Origin: an uncultured Prevotellaceae bacterium
GTDB lineage: Bacteria > Bacteroidota > Bacteroidia > Bacteroidales > Bacteroidaceae
Assembly (NCBI GenBank): GCA_902789415.1
Contig: CADAOD010000006.1
Span: 32,402 to 96,401, forward strand
DNA length: 64,000 nucleotides
Direction: 5' to 3'
Numbering within the stretch: position 1 is the first letter of the stretch; the number at the start of each line of letters is the position of its first letter. Below the pieces are notes generated by a model. It made no database searches and was not told the DNA's origin. It saw only the letters and a list, made by a program, of their open reading frames with translations. A program made the translations under genes and the position numbers. Below, piece by piece: positions 53,146 through 61,854 of this stretch.

Positions 53146-56064
53146 ATGAGGCGTTTAATATTCCTACTAATAACAGTTTTTGTGCTTGGGCAGATGTCCA
53201 TGGCATGCCCCGTGTCGCTTAGAATTATGTCGCAGACACCTATCCAGGGCATCGAGGAAGCACGAAAGCTTATGTTCGACCACTATGGTATGATGTGGGT
53301 AGGTACCGATCAGGGGTTACGCTCATTCGATGGTTACGGCTTTAAAACTTATCGTAATAACGCTTATTCCCCAGGCATTCTGCCTAATAACTATGTACGT
53401 TCTATTACCGAGGATTTGCATGATAATCTTTGGATAGGAACCCGCGATGGTCTGGCCCGTTTCGATCGTCGTCGAGGCACGTTTAAAACGTATCGTTTCC
53501 GTGGCAACCAACCCCGACTGATTAATACCCTTTTTACCGATAAAACCGGTACGGTATGGGCTGGAACTAATGTGGGCTTATCGCGTTATAATGCAAAAAC
53601 CGACGATTTCATCGATATGAACCTCGATGCTGGCGTCATCTCGTTGGCCGAGGATGCCCGTGGCAATCTGTTTATCGGTACTTGGGAGGCAGGCTTGCTG
53701 CGTTTGGATAAGAAAAGCGGAAAAATGGTGCACTATCCGCCATTAAGCGCTCGTAATACCGCCCAGACCATGTTGATGGACAGTCGTGGTCGCTTGTGGA
53801 TTGGCACCTGGGAGCATGGTATAGTGCGCTTGGATCGTCCTGAAAACGAGGCAGCGCCCGGCATGCACAAGATGAACGAGGGTAGAACCAATTTCCGAAC
53901 CTTCCATCGATTGGTAGAAGACTCTGTGAGTCATGCTGTGTGGGGTTGCTGTATCGAGGGACTCACTCGTGTAGATCTGGATAACGAGACCGAGGTTGAG
54001 AACTATCCCATACTCACCTTTTGTTACGATATGGTGACTGATGGCATGGGTAACCTGTGGGCACTTACCCGTAACAACGGTATTGTTCACCTCAGCACCA
54101 AGCCATCGCCCTTCCACTTCTATCATCTGGATCCTACCGGATTGGAACTGCCTGTAAACCGTATTCAAAAGGTGTTTACTACCGATGGTAACCGTTTCTG
54201 GTTAGGTTTGCAGCCTTACGGACTGGCCCTTTACGACCGCCAGACCGGTCAGGTGCTTTATAACGACCGCATTCCTGGATTTGAGAATGAAACAGGTCAG
54301 CAGGGCATCTACGTGCAAACCATCTCCGATATGATAAAACGCCCCGATGGCAGCATCTGGATGGCCAGTTCGCGCGGTGTGGTAATTTGGAAAGAGGGCC
54401 AGCCAGCACGCTTGATGGCACGTGGCAATATACCTTTTATTGGTAATAGCGAAGTAAATGCTTTTCATGCATTGCCAAACGGTGCCGTATTGGTGGGTAA
54501 GAATAACGGTCTTGGTGTGGCTTTTAGTGATACCAAAGGGCGTATGCTGAAAATGACCGAAGCTGGTCGCGACTTTAGTAATTGTCATGTTTTATCCATA
54601 TCCGAAGATCACCATCATCGCTTGTGGATAGCCACCGAGGGACAGGGTATTATCCGCATCACCGGAAGGCTCGACGCCCCTAAGTCGTTTAACTATCACC
54701 AGTACGCTCCTGTTGCCAACAATTATCCTATTGATGAGGCTACGGCAGTGTACGAGGATGCCAACCACCAGTTATGGGCCATCTCTAACAGTGGCGATTT
54801 CTTTAAATATAACGATGAAACCGATGTTTTTGAACCTGTAAACCACCGTTATTACATTGGCATGGGTAGCATCTACTCTATCCAGGGCGACAGTAACGGT
54901 CGTATTTGGCTTTCAACCGATAAAGGATTGGTACGCTTTGCCTCTTCAGATGAGCAAGGCTCAACCACGTATTATAATATGGAGGATGGTATTGAAACCA
55001 TCAGCTTCTCGTCGAACGGTGCTTTCAGCTATGGTAAGGAACTCTTTTACGGCAGTGCCAAGGGCTTCTTCTCGTTCGATGCTGCCGAGATAGAACGCTG
55101 GCAGCAGGGGGCCTCGCCATCGTTGGTGGTTACCGAGCTGCTCATCGACGATCAACCTTACCGTTGGCGTGACTCTTTGCAACGCCAAAGGATATCGGAA
55201 GACCAACCCTTCTTTACGCAAAAAATCACCATTCCATCGGATGCCCGTAAGTTCTCGGTAGAGTTTGCTCTGCTTACGTATCAGAATCAGGAACAGTGCC
55301 GATATGCCTATTACTTAGAGGGTTACGACAACGACTGGCATGATACCGATGCACAGAACCGAGTGGCTACCTACCAGAACCTGCCATCGGGAACCTATCA
55401 CCTGAAACTGCGTGCCGTTGATAGTTACGGACGATTGGTTGAGATGCCTTACGCCATTGTGGTGCGTGTGCTGCCGCCTTGGTATCGCACCTGGTGGGCC
55501 TATCTTATTTATCTGGTATTGCTGGTGGCTGCGGCCTATGGCGTGAAAGAGTGGTATAAGGCCCGTGTAAACCGTCGTGCCCGTCTGCAGCATCGAGTAA
55601 GCGAACTGTTGCACTACCGCGAGATGATGGTGATGAAGCAGTTTATCGATAAACCTAGTGGAAAGGCCGAGCGCGAAGGGGCCCGAAAGGTGCTGGAGGT
55701 TGAAGAGCAGCAGCACTCTTCGCCCGACGAGCTGTTCCTGCAGAAAGCTATCGAGTGTGTGAAACAGCATATTGATGATGCCGACTACGATCGTGAGCAG
55801 TTTGCCAGCGATATGTGTGTGTCGTCATCCACCCTTTATAATAAGTTGCGTGCCCTGACAGGCGAGAATGTTACCGCCTTTATCAACAGCATCCGTCTGA
55901 AAGAGGCCTGTCGCATTCTCCGTCAGAAGCCGAACATAAAAATGACCGAACTCTCCATGGCCGTTGGTTTCAATACGCCTAAGTATTTTACCAAGTGCTT
56001 CAAGAAAGAGTTCGGTGTGCTGCCTAGCGAATATTTATCGCAGGACTCAGAACAATTATCTTAG
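53146..56064 (+). CDS. membrane-bound propeller sensor fused directly to an AraC DNA-binding domain
   Basis: 972 residues. Signal segment 1-20; reg_prop double propeller from about 30 to 690 (GMMWVGTDQGLRSFDGYGF, NLWIGTRDGLARFDRR); Y_Y_Y domain about 695-775; membrane helix about 783-805 (WWAYLIYLVLLVAAAYGV); a short charged linker; AraC-type double helix-turn-helix about 868-965 (REQFASDMCVSSSTLYNKL, LSMAVGFNTPKYFTKCFKKE). There is no HisKA, ATPase or receiver module, so signalling must go directly across the membrane. Divergent from GH43 and probably the activator of the two-part element. Confidence 0.93.
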   Translation: MRRLIFLLITVFVLGQMSMACPVSLRIMSQTPIQGIEEARKLMFDHYGMMWVGTDQGLRSFDGYGFKTYRNNAYSPGILPNNYVRSITEDLHDNLWIGTRDGLARFDRRRGTFKTYRFRGNQPRLINTLFTDKTGTVWAGTNVGLSRYNAKTDDFIDMNLDAGVISLAEDARGNLFIGTWEAGLLRLDKKSGKMVHYPPLSARNTAQTMLMDSRGRLWIGTWEHGIVRLDRPENEAAPGMHKMNEGRTNFRTFHRLVEDSVSHAVWGCCIEGLTRVDLDNETEVENYPILTFCYDMVTDGMGNLWALTRNNGIVHLSTKPSPFHFYHLDPTGLELPVNRIQKVFTTDGNRFWLGLQPYGLALYDRQTGQVLYNDRIPGFENETGQQGIYVQTISDMIKRPDGSIWMASSRGVVIWKEGQPARLMARGNIPFIGNSEVNAFHALPNGAVLVGKNNGLGVAFSDTKGRMLKMTEAGRDFSNCHVLSISEDHHHRLWIATEGQGIIRITGRLDAPKSFNYHQYAPVANNYPIDEATAVYEDANHQLWAISNSGDFFKYNDETDVFEPVNHRYYIGMGSIYSIQGDSNGRIWLSTDKGLVRFASSDEQGSTTYYNMEDGIETISFSSNGAFSYGKELFYGSAKGFFSFDAAEIERWQQGASPSLVVTELLIDDQPYRWRDSLQRQRISEDQPFFTQKITIPSDARKFSVEFALLTYQNQEQCRYAYYLEGYDNDWHDTDAQNRVATYQNLPSGTYHLKLRAVDSYGRLVEMPYAIVVRVLPPWYRTWWAYLIYLVLLVAAAYGVKEWYKARVNRRARLQHRVSELLHYREMMVMKQFIDKPSGKAEREGARKVLEVEEQQHSSPDELFLQKAIECVKQHIDDADYDREQFASDMCVSSSTLYNKLRALTGENVTAFINSIRLKEACRILRQKPNIKMTELSMAVGFNTPKYFTKCFKKEFGVLPSEYLSQDSEQLS

Positions 56065-56128
56065 ATACTAAAAACTACACGAAAATTGCACAAATTACAA
56101 AAATTACTTATTTTTTCGCGAAAACACT

Positions 56129-56159
56129 TGTATATATCGCCATTTTTGACTATCTTTGT
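56129..56159 (+). promoter_or_regulatory. promoter of the fumarate reductase operon
   Basis: TTG at 56129-56131 (a weak -33) and TATCTTTG at 56152-56159, 20 nt apart. The leader to frdC is about 80 nt. Confidence 0.65.
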
Positions 56160-56243
56160 CCCCTAATCACGAGAGCACGTACTAACAAGTAAGTATACAA
56201 GTAAAAATATAACATTCAATAATTCATTAAAACTCAACAACTT

Positions 56244-56933
56244 ATGTGGTTATTCAATTCATCAATTGGTAGAAAAGTTGTAATGTCCGTTACGGGTATT
56301 GCGCTTATTCTGTTCCTGACCTTTCATGGTTGCATGAACGTGGTAGCGCTATTCTCGGAAGAGGGTTACAACATGATTTGCGAATTCCTGGGTGCCAACT
56401 GGTATGCTGTTGTAGCAACACTTGGTTTGGCTGCCTTGGCAGTGCTTCACATTGTGTACGCATTCATCCTGACTGCGCAGAACCGTACCGCTCGTGGCGA
56501 CAACCGTTACGAGATTGCTACCGAGGTTAAGGCCGGCAAGGTAGAGTGGGCTTCAAAGAACATGCTCGTTCTTGGTCTCATCATCTGCATTGGCTTGCTC
56601 GTTCACCTCTGGAACTTCTGGTACAACATGATGTTTGCCGAGCTTGTAGGCGCTATGCCTGCTATCAGCCCAACAGATGGTTTCGGCTGGATTAAGGAAA
56701 CATTCTCAAATCCTGTATTCGTAGTTATCTACATTGTATGGCTTGCTGCTATCTGGTTCCACCTCTCACACGGTTTCTGGAGTGCTATGCAGACTCTGGG
56801 TGTTAGCGGTAAGATCTGGCTCAAGCGCTGGATGTGCATTGGTAACATTTATGTTAGCGTGCTCATGCTTATGTTCCTCGTAGTAGTTCTGGCTTTCGCA
56901 TTTGGTTGCGCTCCAAGTCTTGGCTGCTGCTAA
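56244..56933 (+). CDS. frdC: succinate dehydrogenase/fumarate reductase cytochrome b subunit
   Basis: 229 residues, five membrane helices (about 14-33, 55-78, 100-125, 150-175, 195-222) and conserved histidines in TFHGCMN, LHIVYAF, VHLWNFWYN and WFHLSHGFWSAMQT for two haems b. Belongs to the single-subunit b558-type anchors of Bacteroidetes. Works with FrdA and FrdB in fumarate respiration, a central anaerobic step producing succinate. Confidence 0.94.
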   Translation: MWLFNSSIGRKVVMSVTGIALILFLTFHGCMNVVALFSEEGYNMICEFLGANWYAVVATLGLAALAVLHIVYAFILTAQNRTARGDNRYEIATEVKAGKVEWASKNMLVLGLIICIGLLVHLWNFWYNMMFAELVGAMPAISPTDGFGWIKETFSNPVFVVIYIVWLAAIWFHLSHGFWSAMQTLGVSGKIWLKRWMCIGNIYVSVLMLMFLVVVLAFAFGCAPSLGCC

Positions 56934-56936
56934 TTT

Positions 56937-56969
56937 AATTGTAAATTGTAAATTGCTAAATTGTAAATT
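56937..56969 (+). repeat. AATTGTA short repeats before frdA
   Basis: AATTGTAAATTGTAAATT followed by GCTAAATTGTAAATT between frdC and frdA. Unstructured A/T-rich repeats that may serve as a translation-enhancing leader, as this phylum lacks Shine-Dalgarno use. Confidence 0.5.
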
Positions 56970-56972
56970 ATC

Positions 56973-58856
56973 ATGGCAAAAGTATTAGATTCAAAGATTC
57001 CCGCAGGTCCAGTACCTGAGAAATGGAAGGAATATAAGGCTCACCAGCGTTTGGTTAACCCAAAGAACAAGCTGAAGTCGGCGAGATGGGCTTCAACGTT
57101 ATCAACCTGTGTATTCAGGATTCTCCTCGTCGCGCTCACTCTATCGCCGCACAGGGTGGTATCAATGCCGCCAAGAACTATCAGAACGATGGTGACTCGG
57201 TCTATCGTCTGTTCTACGATACCGTAAAGGGTGGTGACTATCGTGCTCGCGAGGCTAACGTTTATCGTCTGGCTGAGGTATCAAACAATATTATCGACCA
57301 GTGTGTAGCTCAGGGCGTTCCTTTCGCTCGTGAGTATGGTGGTATGCTGGCCAACCGTTCTTTCGGTGGTGCTCAGGTAAGCCGTACATTCTACGCTAAG
57401 GGTCAGACCGGTCAGCAGTTGCTGCTGGGTGCCTATAGCTCACTGAGCTGTCAGGTAAACGCCGGTAAGGTAAAGCTCTACACCCGTTATGAGATGGAAG
57501 ACGTGGTTATCGTTGATGGTCGCGCTCGTGGTATCATCGCCAAGAACCTGGTTACTGGTAAGCTGGAGCGTTTCTCTGCCAACGCAGTAGTTATTGCTAC
57601 TGGTGGATATGGTAACACCTACTTCCTTTCTACTAACGCTATGGGATGTAACTGTACAGCCGCTGTACAGTGCTATCGTAAGGGTGCTTATTTTGCAAAC
57701 CCATCATACGTTCAGATTCACCCAACATGTATCCCCGTTCACGGCGACAAGCAGTCAAAGCTTACTCTGATGTCAGATCGAGGATGCTAAGGCTCTGCAG
57801 GCTGGTACCAAGCAGGGTTGGGAGATTCCTGAGGAAGATCGCGACTACTATCTGGAGCGCCGTTATCCTGCATTCGGTAACCTCGTTCCACGCGACGTTG
57901 CCTCTCGTGCCGCTAAGGAGCGCTGCGACAAGGGCTTCGGCGTAAACAACACTGGTCTGGCTGTGTTCCTCGACTTCTCTGAGTCTATCAACCGTCTGGG
58001 TCTTGATGTTATCATGCAGCGTTATGGTAACCTGTTCGAGATGTACGAGGAGATTACCGACGTATTCCCTGGCGATGTTGCCAACGAGATTAATGGCGTG
58101 AAGTACTACAAGCCGATGATGATCTATCCTGCTATCCACTACACCATGGGTGGTATCTGGGTTGACTACGAGTTGCAGACTACTATTCCTGGTCTGTTCG
58201 CTATCGGTGAGTGTAACTTCTCTGACCACGGTGCTAACCGCCTCGGTGCTTCGGCTCTGATGCAGGGTCTGGCCGATGGTTACTTCGTGCTGCCTTACAC
58301 CATCCAGAACTATCTGGCTGATCAGGCTGTTTGGCCGAAGATTCCTACAGACCGTCCTGAGTTCGACGAGGCTGAGAAGGGTGTTCAGGCAGAGATCGAC
58401 CGCCTGATGAACATCAAGGGTAAGCGCTCTGTTGACTCTCTGCACAAGGAGCTTGGTCATATCATGTGGGAGTATGTAGGTATGGGCCGCACCGCTGAGG
58501 GCCTGAAGGAAGGTCTGAAGAAGATGCACGAGCTCGAGAAGGAGTTCGATACCAACCTCTTTGTTCCTGGTACTAAGGAGGGTCTCAATGTGGAGCTCGA
58601 TAAGGCTATCCACCTCCGTGACTTCTTCACCATGGGTCAGCTCGTAGCATTCGACGCTCTCTCTCGTAACGAGTCTTGCGGTGGTCACTTCCGCGAGGAG
58701 TATCAGACCGAGGAAGGCGAGGCTAAGCGCGACGATGAGAACTACTTCTATGTAGGCTGCTGGGAGTACAAAGGCAAGGGCAACGAGCCTGAGCTCATCA
58801 AGGAGCCACTGGAGTACGAGGCAATCAAGGTACAGACACGTAACTATAAGAATTAA
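56973..58856 (+). pseudogene. frdA: fumarate reductase/succinate dehydrogenase flavoprotein subunit, broken by two deletions
   Basis: Three frames together encode the family protein: 56973-57077, 57078-57777 and 57778-58856. At about 57077/57078 KNKLK jumps to GEMGFNVIN, lacking roughly 55 nt that would encode the FAD motif (V-G-x-G-x-x-G). At about 57777/57778 LTLMS jumps to EDAKALQAG, lacking roughly 41 nt that would encode the ESLRNDGRIWVP-type loop. Adding both back (96 nt) gives 660 codons, about the usual size for the family. Elsewhere the frame and codon use are perfect. Either a recent inactivation or, more probably, an assembly/consensus error, because the gene is central and frdC/frdB are intact. 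Confidence 0.85.
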
Positions 58857-58861
58857 ACACT

Positions 58862-59620
58862 ATGGCAAGAAATATTTCATTTACAATTAAGTTCTGGCGC
58901 CAGAACGGCCCCAAGGACCAGGGACATTTCGACACCCACGAGATGCACGATATTCCCGATGATACCTCGTTCCTCGAGATGCTCGATATCCTGAACGAGG
59001 AGCTCATCAACGAAGGCAAGGAGCCTTTCGTATTCGATCACGACTGCCGCGAGGGTATCTGCGGTATGTGCTCACTTTACATCAACGGTACACCTCATGG
59101 TCTTACTGAGCGTGGTGCTACCACTTGTCAGCTCTACATGCGCCGTTTCAACGATGGCGACGTTATCACCGTAGAGCCTTGGCGTTCGGCCGCCTTCCCT
59201 GTCATCAAGGACTGCATGGTTGACCGTACAGCCTTCGATAAGATTATGCAGGCTGGTGGTTATACCACTATCCGCACAGGTCAGGCTCAGGATGCTAACG
59301 CTATCCTGATTTCTAAGGAGGATGCCGACGAGGCTATGGACTGCGCATCTTGCATCGGTTGCGGTGCTTGTGTAGCAGCTTGTAAGAATGGTTCTGCCAT
59401 GCTGTTCGTTTCGTCTAAGGTTAGCCAGCTCGCCCTGCTTCCTCAGGGCCGCGTAGAGGCAGCCCGCCGTGTGAAGAACATGGTAGCCAAGATGGACGAG
59501 CTCGGCTTTGGTAACTGTACCAACACCCGTGCTTGCGAGGCTGTATGTCCTAAGAACGAGACTATCGCTAACATCGCTCGCCTGAACCGCGAGATGATTA
59601 AGGCTAAGATGGCTGATTAA
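58862..59620 (+). CDS. frdB: fumarate reductase/succinate dehydrogenase iron-sulfur subunit
   Basis: 252 residues, intact. [2Fe-2S] ligands in [13 protein letters not shown] and C of ATTCQLYM; [4Fe-4S] and [3Fe-4S] ligands in [17 protein letters not shown] and [14 protein letters not shown]. Electron conduit between FrdA and the cytochrome. Five nt after frdA; ends before a strong terminator. Confidence 0.95.
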   Translation: MARNISFTIKFWRQNGPKDQGHFDTHEMHDIPDDTSFLEMLDILNEELINEGKEPFVFDHDCREGICGMCSLYINGTPHGLTERGATTCQLYMRRFNDGDVITVEPWRSAAFPVIKDCMVDRTAFDKIMQAGGYTTIRTGQAQDANAILISKEDADEAMDCASCIGCGACVAACKNGSAMLFVSSKVSQLALLPQGRVEAARRVKNMVAKMDELGFGNCTNTRACEAVCPKNETIANIARLNREMIKAKMAD

Positions 59621-59647
59621 TGTAATTACACATTATCTATAATAAGA

Positions 59648-59679
59648 GCGCCGCAGTTTTTACGCTGCGGCGCTTTTTT
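59648..59679. terminator. bidirectional terminator between frdB and the cupin gene
   Basis: GCGCCGCAG (59648-59656) and CTGCGGCGC (59665-59673), loop TTTTTACG, tail TTTTTTA on the plus strand. Serves frdB and possibly the convergent cupin gene. Confidence 0.92.
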
Positions 59680-59698
59680 ATGTGCTGTGGGGTAGGGG

Positions 59699-60169
59699 TT
59701 ACTCCAGTGGGATATCGGGGTGCTGTACGGCCAGCGGCAGGTCTTTCTGTGACAAATAGAACATGTACAGAATAACCGGCTTGGTGCCGCGGTTCTCGCC
59801 ATGGTGTATGGTGCCAACCATCTCAACTACAGCCTCACCCTCGTGTACCACCTTGGTTTTGCCATCCTGACCGATGATGGTCAGCTCGCCCTGAGTAAGT
59901 ACACCGTAGTTCATAGCTACATGGTGGTGCCAACCTAACTTCTGACCTGGAGGAAACACGTACTTTACTGCTACCAGTTCGGGACGCCCCTGGAAATAGT
60001 CGGGCAGCTCTACACCGTCCCAACTCTGACTTGTACGAATCAGCTCTACGCTCTCAACCTTTGCCTCTGCTGCGTTATCGGCATGCGAATTAAGGCAAGC
60101 GGTAAAAGTAGTAGCTGTTGCCAACATGGCTGTTGCCACGATAGCATGCATAAATACCTTTGTGTTCAT
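59699..60169 (-). CDS. cupin domain lipoprotein
   Basis: 156 residues. N-terminal lipoprotein signal with TFTACLNS. Cupin motif 1 GWHHHVAMNYGVLTQGE supplies His ligands and Glu; motif 2 is around VVEMVGTIHHGENRG. A periplasmic or surface metal-binding beta-barrel; substrate unknown. It reads toward frdB. Confidence 0.82.
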   Translation of the reverse strand: MNTKVFMHAIVATAMLATATTFTACLNSHADNAAEAKVESVELIRTSQSWDGVELPDYFQGRPELVAVKYVFPPGQKLGWHHHVAMNYGVLTQGELTIIGQDGKTKVVHEGEAVVEMVGTIHHGENRGTKPVILYMFYLSQKDLPLAVQHPDIPLE

Positions 60170-60293
60170 GATAAATAATGTTGTTAATAGATTATACTTA
60201 TTGTTCTACTTATTGATAATGTATTGCAAAAGTACAAATAATTTTTTACCACATAGCCAAATTGTAATTTAAAAATTGTTAATAAGATAATAA

Positions 60294-60323
60294 GGCACGG
60301 ACTCTTTTAAAAGAATCCGTGCC
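60294..60323 (-). terminator. hairpin after the amidase gene
   Basis: GGCACGGA and TCCGTGCC arms with an inner TCTTTT/AAAAGA make a nearly loopless 30-nt stem with one mismatch. The minus-strand tail is TTATTATCTTATT, so termination would be moderate. Confidence 0.6.
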
Positions 60324-60328
60324 AAAAA

Positions 60329-60754
60329 CTACTTGGGCTGCAAATCAGCGTACTCACGGGCTACGTTAGCTATGCAGGGACAGGCTTTCTGCGGGTTTAG
60401 ATCGTGATGACCTACGATCGATGCACGTGGATAGCGGCGGTGCAGGTCTGTCAATAGCTTACGTAATGTTGCCTTCTGAGCAGCTGTTCGGGTATCGGCG
60501 GGTTGTCCGCGGGCATTCAGTCCTCCTTCGTAGCACACACCGATGGAGTACTTGTTATGGTTCACGCAGTGGGCACCCACCAGCCATTCCGGTCGTCCAG
60601 CCTCAATCTCTCCGTTACGACGGACCACGTAGTGATAGCCTACGCCAAACTTAAAGCCCCTATCACGATGCCAGGTATCTATCTGGGCCACCGACGATGT
60701 CTGGTCGGGTTTCACTGCCGAACAATGAATTACAATCAGTGTTATCGTCCGCAT
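60329..60754 (-). CDS. N-acetylmuramoyl-L-alanine amidase (Amidase_2)
   Basis: 141 residues, no signal peptide. Zinc ligands: VIHCSAVK (first His), GHHDLNPQKACPC (second His, Asp and Cys region) and GYHYVVRRNGEIEAGRP as catalytic neighbourhood. Small amidases of this type sit beside HU-like and smalltalk genes in Bacteroidetes islands. Overlaps the smalltalk gene by 13 nt. Confidence 0.9.
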   Translation of the reverse strand: MRTITLIVIHCSAVKPDQTSSVAQIDTWHRDRGFKFGVGYHYVVRRNGEIEAGRPEWLVGAHCVNHNKYSIGVCYEGGLNARGQPADTRTAAQKATLRKLLTDLHRRYPRASIVGHHDLNPQKACPCIANVAREYADLQPK

Positions 60755-60846
60755 GACTGTACAGCAATAGTTCCCAGAACGGTTGTAATCACCGTAGCCA
60801 CAAATCGCAACACCTTTGCTACTCTATTCCAATTTACTCTTACCAT
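60742..60846 (-). CDS. smalltalk-like micro-protein
   Basis: 34 residues starting MVRVNWNRVAKVLRFVATVI, with a hydrophobic middle and VQSC near the end. This matches the small, amidase-adjacent smalltalk family (name from memory, function unknown). 21 nt after the HU-like gene. The basic N-terminus, hydrophobic helix and Cys suggest a tiny membrane- or lipid-anchored peptide. Confidence 0.75.
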   Translation of the reverse strand: MVRVNWNRVAKVLRFVATVITTVLGTIAVQSCGR

Positions 60847-60867
60847 AGGCTTTTATTATTTTAAGGA

Positions 60868-61389
60868 TTAATCACCGTTTGATTCATTACCACCCGAGTT
60901 GTTACCACCACCGGTATTACCACCATTTGTTGGTGTATCAGGATCCTCGATATTACCAGGATCGGTACTGGTAACGCGCTTAATAATCTTACCCTCACGG
61001 TCGTAACAGGTAATGTTGATGGCCGTATCCTTCAGCTCATCCTTAATCTCAACCGAGGGCGAGAAGATTACACGGCGACAGGTAATCAGGCCAGTACTTA
61101 CCTTGTTCACATCCTCCACCGTGGTGGCCCTCACTGCGAATCGCATACGTCCCAGACCCGGGATGGCGATAGAATGCCCCTCGGTGGCCCAAACCTTTAC
61201 CACCTGTCCGATGGCATCCCATGCCGCACTCAGCGCACCCTCGGAGATACCACTGCGAACAGAGGCCTCGCTAATAACCTTCTGTGCCGACAGTGTGTTG
61301 TAGATCTCGGCCTGCATCATAAAACGATACTTGCCAGCATCCTTGCCTACCTTGAGCTCGCGCTCTACTGCTTTTACTTTAATTGCCAT
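60868..61389 (-). CDS. HU-like DNA-binding protein with low-complexity tail
   Basis: 173 residues. The HU-related fold covers about 1-125 (ISEASVRSGISEGALSAAWD, IPGLGRMRFAVRA). The tail from about 145 is acidic/Asn-Gly rich (GGNTGGGNNSGGNESNGD) and probably disordered. These diverged HU proteins are frequently coded next to DUF4248 and VapE/VirE genes. -7 box TATCTTTG (plus-strand CAAAGATA 61450-61457). Confidence 0.9.
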   Translation of the reverse strand: MAIKVKAVERELKVGKDAGKYRFMMQAEIYNTLSAQKVISEASVRSGISEGALSAAWDAIGQVVKVWATEGHSIAIPGLGRMRFAVRATTVEDVNKVSTGLITCRRVIFSPSVEIKDELKDTAINITCYDREGKIIKRVTSTDPGNIEDPDTPTNGGNTGGGNNSGGNESNGD

Positions 61390-61398
61390 AAGCTACGT

Positions 61399-61435
61399 TA
61401 AACATTAAAAATTAAACATTAAAAATTAAACATTG
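61399..61435. repeat. AAACATTAAAAATT tandem repeat
   Basis: A 14-bp A/T-rich unit repeated about 2.6 times directly upstream of the HU-like gene start, probably an unstructured translation leader like that before frdA. Confidence 0.55.
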
Positions 61436-61489
61436 TCTGATTGACGATACAAAGATACAACATTTCCTAGGGGCGTTTTGGGATTCTTG

Positions 61490-61511
61490 GTGATTCTCGG
61501 TGATTCTTTCA
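61490..61511. repeat. GATTCTyGGT short direct repeats
   Basis: GATTCTTGGT, GATTCTCGGT and GATTCTTTC follow one another at 10-bp spacing, about one helical turn, just before the DUF4248 stop on the plus-strand map. Possible binding array for a regulator of the HU operon. Confidence 0.45.
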
Positions 61512-61512
61512 G

Positions 61513-61692
61513 TTACTTGTCGATATCAAAAGTATCTACGATATATTTCACTACATTTGGTGGCAGGGCACCCTTTCCGGTTGGCATACCGATGGAATGC
61601 AAGTAGTCCAGATGCGGTCCCATCCAGTTCTTGAGTGTCTGAGTCGTTACGCCGGCATGCTCAGCCAGCTGTTTTCTTGTCATTGTTTTCAT
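61513..61692 (-). CDS. DUF4248 protein (small HTH-like)
   Basis: 59 residues from MKTMTRKQLAEHAGV (61692); the ATG at 61740 would add 16 residues covering the leader. TRKQLAEHAGVTTQTLKNWM is a helix-turn-helix and fits DUF4248. Likely a regulator of the module. The leader upstream holds two copies of TTTGAAAAGTACyTA. Confidence 0.85.
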   Translation of the reverse strand: MKTMTRKQLAEHAGVTTQTLKNWMGPHLDYLHSIGMPTGKGALPPNVVKYIVDTFDIDK

Positions 61693-61711
61693 AAGCTTTC
61701 TATTTTGTTTT

Positions 61712-61770
61712 TTTGAAAAGTACCTAATGATTTTTTGCACGCTAACTACTTTGCATTTGAAAAGTACTTA
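61712..61770 (-). promoter_or_regulatory. two direct repeats upstream of DUF4248
   Basis: TTTGAAAAGTACCTA (61712-61726) and TTTGAAAAGTACTTA (61756-61770) match in 14 of 15 positions, 44 bp apart (about four helical turns). Candidate operator of the DUF4248 HTH protein. Confidence 0.5.
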
Positions 61771-61812
61771 GAGAAATTTTGACGTATTTGACAGATTAAT
61801 TTGCAAAAGTTA

Positions 61813-61846
61813 CGTGCGTACCGTATAGGCGTGCGCGGTACGCACG
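61813..61846. other. GC-rich hairpin downstream of the VapE-like gene
   Basis: CGTGCGTACC (61813-61822) and GGTACGCACG (61837-61846) form a perfect 10-bp stem around a 14-nt loop. On the minus strand it follows the VapE-like stop by 8 nt but is not followed by a clean T run. Confidence 0.6.
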
Positions 61847-61854
61847 AGGGATTC

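Noticed and set aside
57762-58688. 308-codon minus-strand frame opposite frdA
   Set aside because: Mirror of the highly codon-biased frdA; the sense strand reads clean family sequence.
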